Origin: an uncultured Eggerthella sp.
GTDB taxonomy: Bacteria > Actinomycetota > Coriobacteriia > Coriobacteriales > Eggerthellaceae
DNA: 64,000 nucleotides
Direction: 5' to 3'
Assembly: GCA_905203045.1 (NCBI GenBank)
Contig: CAJKUH010000006.1
Coordinates: 16,769 to 80,768 of the forward strand
In this document: positions 45,320 to 51,887 of the stretch, piece by piece
Layout of the letters: each line of letters opens with the position of its first letter
Position numbering within the stretch: position 1 is the first letter of the stretch
Notes under the pieces: generated by a model
The model's database searches: none
Told to the model about the DNA's origin: nothing
Seen by the model: the letters and a program-made list of their open reading frames with translations, nothing else
Made by a program: the position numbers and the translations under genes

Positions 45320-45430
45320 GCCGGAGGAAACCCTCCGGCTACTTCGACAGCCCTTGTTAATGGGGAAGCCAAAGAGGTTGCTGAGGGAAACCCCTCGACT
45401 CTTGGACAGCCCTCCATTGCGGAATGCTGG
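45320..45430 (-). ncRNA. DUF3800-associated repeat, tandem units 4-5
   Basis: Unit 4: GCCGGAGG-AAAC-CCTCCGGC at 45320-45339; on the minus strand it runs into ATTTTTTATG, so it would also work as a terminator of the DUF3800 transcript. Unit 5: GCTGAGGG-AAAC-CCCTCGAC at 45380-45399, linker TCTTGGACAG. The 485-base gap 44976-45460 contains only these units and spacer. Confidence 0.55.
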
Positions 45431-45460
45431 TCTGTTTATACCATATTATTGGTTAAACCG

Positions 45461-46141
45461 TTAGTTGAGCCGTTTCCTTCTGAACTTGTTCAAGTAGTTC
45501 TTCTTGAAGGAGCCCCATTCGCCAAAGAACTTGGTATCCGTAGGCCTTTGGTCTTTTGTTTGGTATTTAAGGGCAGTGAGCTCAATCGTGCAAAGAAAAT
45601 CTGCAAGCTGCAGCAGCCGATAATCGGCAGGGTCGGCGTTCTTGTAGACAATTGCATCTTTAGCAAGGACGTATTCGATTGCATCGTGCAAGGCTTTAGT
45701 TACGATTGCCTGTCCGTTGTCGTAATAGACCTTAACCTCATCGAATTTCTGAAGGTATGCAATGTTATCGAAAAGGCCGTTGATCAAATCTCTCTTCATT
45801 CGGTCGAGAAGTTTGTTTGCATCGTCTTGAAATTCGCTTTTCTTGTAGGCGAGGGTCATATAGCTGAATGGCAAATGGGATGCGAAGATTCGGAAGCTCG
45901 AAAGATAGCTTTTCCTGGTTTCAATGGAAAGCTCTTCGTAGCTTTCATGCTTGGTCAAAAGTGGACCAGCATGCATAGGTATATCGGGAAGCCCTTTGTC
46001 TCCAAGGTCGATAAGGTAAATCTCGATATAAGGGGAGATGTCGTTTTCTTGCTCGTGAAACACGAGCGTAATGAGGTAGTAGCGCGATCTCTCTCCGATA
46101 TCGCCAGATTCGTCTACGAATACCGAAAGCTCTTCGTTCAT
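45461..46141 (-). CDS. DUF3800 domain protein
   Basis: 226 residues on the strand opposite to brx. LSVFVDESGDIGERSRYY at the start (family DESG motif), VKVYYDNGQAIVTKALHDAI in the middle, and LLQLADFLCTIELTALKY near the end (family QxAD motif) identify DUF3800, a family often thought to have an RNase H-like fold. The ATG at 46141 has a perfect AGGAGG before it; a longer frame would only translate the upstream RNA repeat. Six repeat units flank it, one in its leader. Families of structured RNAs beside DUF3800 genes are described, with function unknown. It could be a mobile or toxin-antitoxin-like RNA-protein unit. Confidence 0.85.
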   Translation of the reverse strand: MNEELSVFVDESGDIGERSRYYLITLVFHEQENDISPYIEIYLIDLGDKGLPDIPMHAGPLLTKHESYEELSIETRKSYLSSFRIFASHLPFSYMTLAYKKSEFQDDANKLLDRMKRDLINGLFDNIAYLQKFDEVKVYYDNGQAIVTKALHDAIEYVLAKDAIVYKNADPADYRLLQLADFLCTIELTALKYQTKDQRPTDTKFFGEWGSFKKNYLNKFRRKRLN

Positions 46142-46165
46142 TTCGGCCTCCTGAAAAATAAAAAT

Positions 46166-46215
46166 GCCGGGGGAAACCCCCCGGCTCTTGGAGGCCGACC
46201 CTTTCGGGAGGACCA
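46166..46215 (-). ncRNA. DUF3800-associated repeat, unit 6, in the gene's 5' leader
   Basis: Plus strand GCCGGGGG-AAAC-CCCCCGGC (46166-46185), linker TCTTGGAG, then GCCGACCC-TTTC-GGGAGGACC. On the minus strand, the GC-rich hairpin is followed by ATTTTTATTTTT and then the AGGAGG of DUF3800. The leader would therefore form an intrinsic terminator right before the coding region. Confidence 0.6.
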
Positions 46216-46220
46216 CCTAT

Positions 46221-46250
46221 TTTATATCACGACCCAGGGCGTTCTTTCAA
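46221..46250 (-). promoter_or_regulatory. Sigma70-like promoter of the DUF3800 leader
   Basis: Minus strand: TTGAAA (46250-46245), 18-base spacer, TATAAA (46226-46221). The start of transcription would fall at about 46214, exactly at the first base of repeat unit 6. Confidence 0.55.
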
Positions 46251-46264
46251 GACATAATTATACA

Positions 46265-46278
46265 CGAACACATGTTCT
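46265..46278. promoter_or_regulatory. LexA (SOS) box before the unknown gene in the pglX gap
   Basis: CGAACACATGTTCT, 13 of 14 matches to CGAACRNRYGTTYC, nearly identical to the box at 36347. It directly follows a TATACA (possible -10) and lies 35 bases before the start of the 46313 gene. Confidence 0.6.
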
Positions 46279-46312
46279 AAAACACCAGGTAAGCGGCTAG
46301 GAGGTGAGCGCT

Positions 46313-47629
46313 GTGAGTTCCAAAGAAGAAGTGCCGTACCAGGCTTTTCGAAAGACGATTTCTAAGACCATTAACGTCGATGGTCTGGACATTTTTATTT
46401 CGTATCCCTCTCAGGGGCGGCTGTTCACCAGCTTAACGAAGCTTCAGGAAACAGAGCATCCGCGCCCCTTCCGCAAGAGTGATCTTATGTTCGTGGATGC
46501 TAAAGTCGAGCCCATTCCTAGGGAGTATCGGAGAACGGCGGCGCAGGCGCGCAGGGTGTTCGGCGATTTTATGCGCGTAATGGCGCTAGCCACCACCGAT
46601 GAAATGCTACAGTGGATAGCCAGCCTTGCCACCAGGAAAAGCGACGGCAACCTGGTTACCAATAAAAACCTCTTCGTATGTCGTTTGGAAGGTAGGTTCG
46701 GCTACGAATTCAACCATAATGGGCGCACACGCTTCGATTCTACGTACACGCTAATAGCCAAAACAGGCAAGGAAAACGACATATCCATATCGGTGAAACG
46801 CGAAGACGCGTTCAACTTTCACAAGGCGGTGGTGTATCTGTACGCCTACCAGGTGTTGGAAATGCACGCGGGCTTGCTGGAAAAGTACGGGCTTAAGCCC
46901 GCGCGTCGCACTGAGCATATTGTGGGCGATGTCCATATTGGCGAAAAACTGCGCCCCGTTCTTAAAGCAGCTTGCGAAACGCTGCAGACACGAAAGACGC
47001 ATGGACATAGGTGTAATCCGGTTCGCCTTGTTTTTGCAGGGAGTGAAGAAACTACCCGTACTGTTCTGGCGGCAATGGTGCGCGAATACTGCATGGCAGC
47101 TGGTCTGTCTGAAAAGGGTGATGCGCTAGCCCGGGGAATTTCGGATGGCAGGGGCGCAACAGCGCTTTATGACATCGCCGATGCAATTGCGGAAACGTGT
47201 TTCGACCTTGCTCCGCTTTTCAGTACTCATTCGGAAGTGTTCGCCTACGCCGATGCCGATAGTGTCCGCTTGAAAAGAAGTGGCAATACCTGGTTTTTGG
47301 CGTTTTCGTTTGCGGTATCGATGGAGCTATTCGAAGGCGAGTTAGCTTATTTCTTCGAGCATCTTTCTGAAGGCGAGTACGCGTTTGCGGGTGCTCGCTG
47401 GTACGAAGGCGAAGAGGGGTACGTCTACCTTGACCTGGGGAACCGGATAGATGGTGGTCCTTACCAATGCGGCGCTGATAATGATATCGCCAAACTCATG
47501 ACTCCCAATTTCGAGGGTTGTTACCTAAGCGAGCTGAACTGCGATGAGCTAACTAGTGGTAAAAGCGCCCAGGCGAAAGCCGTGAAAAGGCTTTTGAGCA
47601 TGATTCCCACCCAAATCTACACCATGTGA
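46313..47629 (+). CDS. Unrecognised protein in the pglX gap
   Basis: 438 residues, no family I recognise. The GTG at 46313 has AGGAGG eight bases before it; an in-frame GTG at 46304 overlaps that site. It is a soluble-looking mixed alpha/beta protein without signal or membrane helices; notable stretches are ISYPSQGRLFTSL, YTLIAKTGKENDISISVKRED and LVFAGSEETTRTVLAAMVRE. Its TGA is 11 bases before the pglX C-part, so the two probably share a transcript started at the SOS-type promoter. It could be an accessory BREX factor or independent cargo. Confidence 0.8.
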   Translation: MSSKEEVPYQAFRKTISKTINVDGLDIFISYPSQGRLFTSLTKLQETEHPRPFRKSDLMFVDAKVEPIPREYRRTAAQARRVFGDFMRVMALATTDEMLQWIASLATRKSDGNLVTNKNLFVCRLEGRFGYEFNHNGRTRFDSTYTLIAKTGKENDISISVKREDAFNFHKAVVYLYAYQVLEMHAGLLEKYGLKPARRTEHIVGDVHIGEKLRPVLKAACETLQTRKTHGHRCNPVRLVFAGSEETTRTVLAAMVREYCMAAGLSEKGDALARGISDGRGATALYDIADAIAETCFDLAPLFSTHSEVFAYADADSVRLKRSGNTWFLAFSFAVSMELFEGELAYFFEHLSEGEYAFAGARWYEGEEGYVYLDLGNRIDGGPYQCGADNDIAKLMTPNFEGCYLSELNCDELTSGKSAQAKAVKRLLSMIPTQIYTM

Positions 47630-47640
47630 GGAGAACCAAC

Positions 47641-48609
47641 ATGGCAACACTTCTTGAAGATAAATACGAAGCCCGGAAAAAGGAAGTAAACGAGCGATTC
47701 GAACAGCTTCGTGCCAACGAGGAAGAGCTGAACCGCATTTTCGCCGAGATTTACAACATGGTGGGCGAAGTTCCTATCGAAGTTGAGGACAAGTATGTTT
47801 CGGTGGCGAAGATCTTCGACACGGAAGAGGACATTCCCGAATCGTACAAAGGCAACAAGTACGTGCGCACCAAGCGCGATGAGATTACGAGCCTGATCAG
47901 CTACGCGGTGGGCTGCATGTTTGGCCGCTATTCGCTGGACGTGGATGGCTTGGTGCTGGCAGACCAGGGCGACACGCTGGAAAACTACCTGGCAAAGATG
48001 CCCGATCCGGAGCACGTTACCTTCATGCCCGACGACGACAACGTTATTCCCATTACCGACGAAGAGTATTTTGGGGACGATATCGTGGGCCGTTTCGTCG
48101 AGTTCGTCAAAGCAGTATATGGCGAAGAAACGCTGGAGCAGAACCTGCGGTTCATCGCCGATGCGCTGGGCGGCAAAGGATCGCCACGTCAGGTGATTCG
48201 CCAGTACTTCCTGAAGGAATTCTTCAAAGACCACTGCAAAACGTACAAGAAGCGCCCCATCTATTGGTTGTTCGATTCGGGCAAGAAGGCGGGCTTCCGT
48301 GCGCTTATCTACATGCACCGCTACCAGCCCGATTTGTTGGCGCGCGTGCGTACCGAATATGTGCATCAGCAGCAAGACCGCTACCGTACTCAGATCGAGT
48401 TTGCGGAAAATGAGCTGGCAACAGCGGAAAAGGGCGCTCGCGTGAAGCTGGACAAGCGCATCAAGAAGCTGAACGACCAGCTAACCGAGGCAACTGCCTT
48501 CGAAGAAAAACTGCATCATCTAGCCGATCAGATGATCGAAATCGATTTAGACGATGGCGTGAAAGTGAACTACGCCAAATTCCAAGACGTGTTGGCAAAG
48601 ATTAAATAG
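47641..48609 (+). CDS. pglX: PglX C-terminal part (split gene)
   Basis: 322 residues matching the last third of ordinary PglX: RANEEELNRIFAEIYNM at the start, ISYAVGCMFGRYSLDVDGL, VIPITDEEYFGDDIVGRFVE, KTYKKRPIYWLFDSGKKAGF, ALIYMHRY, and the last helix HHLADQMIEIDLDDGVKVNYAKFQDV. These follow SWDFxxHPL in single-chain PglX, exactly where the 41517-44087 protein ends. The two sum to about 1178 residues, the full family length, so nothing seems lost. The ATG has GAGGAG before it, so the fragment has its own start signals rather than being a broken end. Confidence 0.9.
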   Translation: MATLLEDKYEARKKEVNERFEQLRANEEELNRIFAEIYNMVGEVPIEVEDKYVSVAKIFDTEEDIPESYKGNKYVRTKRDEITSLISYAVGCMFGRYSLDVDGLVLADQGDTLENYLAKMPDPEHVTFMPDDDNVIPITDEEYFGDDIVGRFVEFVKAVYGEETLEQNLRFIADALGGKGSPRQVIRQYFLKEFFKDHCKTYKKRPIYWLFDSGKKAGFRALIYMHRYQPDLLARVRTEYVHQQQDRYRTQIEFAENELATAEKGARVKLDKRIKKLNDQLTEATAFEEKLHHLADQMIEIDLDDGVKVNYAKFQDVLAKIK

Positions 48610-48618
48610 CAGAAAGGG

Positions 48619-49118
48619 ATGATTTCGATAATGGATAAAAAGACGCTTGAAAAGGAACTTTCCAAATCGTTTGAAAACGTGAGGGCAGATGAAACAAATG
48701 TTGTAAGTTGCCATGGCGTAAGAGCGGTTTACAAAGAAGCGGTACACCGCGACTTTGAGTCTCGTCATTCCGGAATTCAGGACGAAGACCGTTATTGGTC
48801 TAATTATAAGAAATCGTCCGAGATGCTAGACGAAATGTATAAATCTATCCGAGCCGAAGAGCTATGTCTTGGGGAAGCTGGTCCCATAATCGTTTTTCCG
48901 GAAGATCTCTCAAAGCTCGAAGAGCTAGAGGGCAGCCCTTGGTTTCTGCTCGGGCAACTCCCAATGCGATGGGCAATCTCGAATGCGCTATTGATGGGGC
49001 CGATGAAGACGACAGCGAATTGTTGGGTGATATCAGGGGTCGTTTCGAAGAGGCGAAGCGCTTAGTTGAGGCAATGCAGAGCATTTCTTCACGAGTTGAA
49101 GATCAGCCGGAGAAATAG
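48619..49118 (+). pseudogene. Small unknown gene between pglX C-part and pglZ, frameshifted
   Basis: The first frame (ATG 48619 or 48631) reads MDKKTLEKELSKSFENVRAD to LSKLEELEG and then becomes Trp/Met-rich and unlike protein. The overlapping frame from about 48930 reads QPLVSARATPNAMGNLE... and ends FEEAKRLVEAMQSISSRVEDQPEK at 49118, just before pglZ. One base gained or lost around 48928-48938 (GAGGGCAGCCC) joins them into an about 160-residue acidic helical protein. The family is unknown to me. Confidence 0.55.
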
Positions 49119-49121
49119 CCT

Positions 49122-51821
49122 ATGTCCCAAATTGATGTAATAGAACAGCTAAAGCAACGTTTTGCGGAGCCATTAGGGGAGTGTGCTCAGCGGCGTATTG
49201 TGGTGTGGCACGACGCTGATGGTGAGTTCGAAGAGCAGTTCGATGAGCTTGCACAGCGGGGCTTCGATGGCTCAGGCGCTATTGATGGCGTTATGCCTGC
49301 AAATGGTGATTTTCCACGTGCCGTGCGCTTCGTGAAGGCTGAAGACGGCGTGATGTTCGCGGCAAAGCTCCTGGTGAACCGCGAAGATACGGCGAACGAT
49401 ATCTTGCTGTACCGCAAGCAGCCCCGTGGCGTTGCAGAAGGCGACTGGCTTGCCGATGTCGAGCTGTACGCTGATCATTTCCAGGCGGATTATTTCTCGC
49501 TTTTAGCGGACCAAATTGGTGCTGTCGATTCTGGCTCGGTGCGCCAAGCGCTACAAAAGCACAAGAAGTTCTTTGCTGCGCAAACACGTATAAAGCACTT
49601 TGTTGCAGTTATGCCCTCTCCTGCATCGGGTGAAGATGTTGAATTGGGCATTTTAGCGGTAATGCTTGGCGCTACGCAGCCCGAACAGGCAAGCGTGGGC
49701 TTTATGGTACGCGCCTATATGCAGTTTTTGCTGCATTCGGGATACGAAGAGGCGCAGCAGCTGTTGGCCAAATTCAATACGAAAGAAGCCTTGTCGGGCT
49801 TAGTTTCCCGTCGCACGGGTTTCCAAGGTGCTCTTGATGAACGTGATTCTCTTAGCGCGTTTGCTGCACATCTTCTGCTAACGGCGGCTTCGCACGTTAT
49901 GCCCGAAGGAACGCTTTCCGGCTTGGAGGTGCATATTGCCAAGCAGTACGCACCTTTCTGCCTGGCGTTGGTTAAGGAATGGGATCGTGAGCCTTCTGCG
50001 GCGGAAGACTTGTTCGAAGTGTGCCGCTTGGTGGAAAACGAATGCGGCTTGCCAGCGCGTTTCGCCGCACTTCCGCTTGCAAGTGTCGTGGAATGTGACG
50101 TGTTCCCTTGCGTGAACGAGGTGATTTTGCAGCAGTTATTCGCTTCTGTTGTGGGTAGCTCGAATCGTATGGAAGAAGCGCGCGTCATTGTTGCCCGCCG
50201 CAAGGATTTAGCCTGGTACGGACGTGTTTCCATATATTTCAAGATGTTGGAGGCGTCGCTTGATATGCAGGGCTTCGAGAAAGCGCATACGGGTGCATTC
50301 GGGTTGGCGAATCCGCAGGAAGTGTGGAGCGCCTATACGCAGGACTGGTGGCGTATGGATACTTCGTACCGTAGGTTGTGTGTGGCGTATTCGGAATGTC
50401 AGAGGGCCGACATTCCGGTATTGGAAGAATCTTCGCGCAGCGTTGCCAATTGGGCGGAAAATCTGTACGAAAATTGGTTTTTGGCAAAAGCCTGCGATTG
50501 TTGGACGACTGCAGCAGCGGAACAATGGGAAGTGCAGGGCTACGTGACAGGTGTGCCTCAGCAACGTAACTTCTTTTGGGAAACGTTGCCCGAGTATTCC
50601 GACATGAAAACCACGGTAGTAGTGGTGTCCGATGCGTTGCGTTACGAGGTGGCATGCGAAATTTCGGAAACCTTGAACCGTGAACGTGGCGGCAAGGTGA
50701 AGCTGGGTAGCATGCAGGGCGTGTTTCCCACGGTAACGGAATTCGGCATGCCTGCGCTTCTGCCGCAGAAAACGCTTTCGTTGAACTGGAGCCAAGGTGC
50801 TGTTTTGGCGGATGGTAAGCCTACTGCCACCACAGAGCAGCGCGAAGCAGTGCTGCAGGCAGCGCGTTCTACGGCATGTGCTATGAGGGCATCCCAGTAT
50901 CTGGAAATGCCCGGCGCTCAGCGCAAAGCTCTGCTGAAAGAAGCGGGGTTGGTGTACCTATACCACAACAAAATCGATGCAACTGGTGAAAAGCCCGCAA
51001 CCGAGCAAGGCGTATTCGATGCTTGCTCTGACACCGTTGAAGAACTATGCGCTTTGGCGCGGCGTATCTGCACGGATGTCCCTGGGGCTCGTGTGGTGAT
51101 TACCGCTGATCACGGTTTCCTGTACACCCGTCATGAGCTCGAGGAGTGCCAACGGGTTGGTAAGGCAGCGCTGCCCGAAGCGGAAGCGATTTCGGGCAAA
51201 CGTCATATAGTGGCTCAGTCTGCGGAGCTGGAAAGCTGGTTTGGTGCAGAGAATCCGGATGCCATGCTGTTTATTCGCATGAATATGGATGCCCTTGAGG
51301 GCGGCGAATACGTGGGTTTGGCACCGCGTCAAAGCGTGCGTATCAAGCGCCTTGGTGGCACCTCGCGTTATGTGCACGGCGGCGTAAGTTTGCAGGAAAT
51401 ATGCGTTCCAGTGGTGGGCTTTCGCAAAGTGAATGCGCGTTCCAAGGAGTTCGAGGACACGCAGTTCGCAACGCTCAAAGTGCTTGACGGGACACGCCGT
51501 ATCACCAATTCGCTATTCCGTGTAAAACTTTTCCAGAACGAACCAGCGGTAGGCAAAGTGCTTCCGTGCGAATATGAGCTGGCATTTACCGATGCTTCGG
51601 GAAATGAAGTAAGCACGGTAGTAAAAGCCCATGCTGATAAAACGTCCGAAAACTCGCAAGACCGCGTATTGGAATTGCAGTTTAACCTGCATCCCGATTT
51701 GAACTTTTCCGCAAAGGACGCGTATTACCTGGTGGCGCGCGAGAAGAAAACGGGTGAGATAGCCTGGCGTGAAGAGTACCGCATAGAGATATCGTTTGCG
51801 CCCATAGATTTTGGTTTTTAA
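49122..51821 (+). CDS. pglZ: BREX phosphatase-like protein PglZ
   Basis: 899 residues, BREX-1 type. It opens with RRIVVWHDADGEFEEQFDEL. The alkaline-phosphatase-like core has VVVVSDALRYEVACEI near residue 500 and VVITADHGFLYTRHELEE near 660, with the metal-binding Asp/His residues in place. PglZ is required for BREX defence and methylation. It follows the frameshifted small gene by three bases. The frame is intact. Confidence 0.95.
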   Translation: MSQIDVIEQLKQRFAEPLGECAQRRIVVWHDADGEFEEQFDELAQRGFDGSGAIDGVMPANGDFPRAVRFVKAEDGVMFAAKLLVNREDTANDILLYRKQPRGVAEGDWLADVELYADHFQADYFSLLADQIGAVDSGSVRQALQKHKKFFAAQTRIKHFVAVMPSPASGEDVELGILAVMLGATQPEQASVGFMVRAYMQFLLHSGYEEAQQLLAKFNTKEALSGLVSRRTGFQGALDERDSLSAFAAHLLLTAASHVMPEGTLSGLEVHIAKQYAPFCLALVKEWDREPSAAEDLFEVCRLVENECGLPARFAALPLASVVECDVFPCVNEVILQQLFASVVGSSNRMEEARVIVARRKDLAWYGRVSIYFKMLEASLDMQGFEKAHTGAFGLANPQEVWSAYTQDWWRMDTSYRRLCVAYSECQRADIPVLEESSRSVANWAENLYENWFLAKACDCWTTAAAEQWEVQGYVTGVPQQRNFFWETLPEYSDMKTTVVVVSDALRYEVACEISETLNRERGGKVKLGSMQGVFPTVTEFGMPALLPQKTLSLNWSQGAVLADGKPTATTEQREAVLQAARSTACAMRASQYLEMPGAQRKALLKEAGLVYLYHNKIDATGEKPATEQGVFDACSDTVEELCALARRICTDVPGARVVITADHGFLYTRHELEECQRVGKAALPEAEAISGKRHIVAQSAELESWFGAENPDAMLFIRMNMDALEGGEYVGLAPRQSVRIKRLGGTSRYVHGGVSLQEICVPVVGFRKVNARSKEFEDTQFATLKVLDGTRRITNSLFRVKLFQNEPAVGKVLPCEYELAFTDASGNEVSTVVKAHADKTSENSQDRVLELQFNLHPDLNFSAKDAYYLVAREKKTGEIAWREEYRIEISFAPIDFGF

Positions 51822-51887
51822 AGTGTTCGCTGCTGCTTGCCTTTGCGCGGTTGGCGGCAGCTTTTCGATAACAGTTAGGCAAAGGCA

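Noticed and set aside
45031..45430. Tandem repeats considered as a CRISPR array
   Set aside because: Units are unequal, hold two hairpins each, and are not separated by uniform spacers; no cas genes are present.
44966..46300. Plus-strand open frame of 444 codons across the DUF3800 region
   Set aside because: It translates the hairpin repeats and the antisense of DUF3800; the DUF3800 frame has the family motifs and an AGGAGG site.
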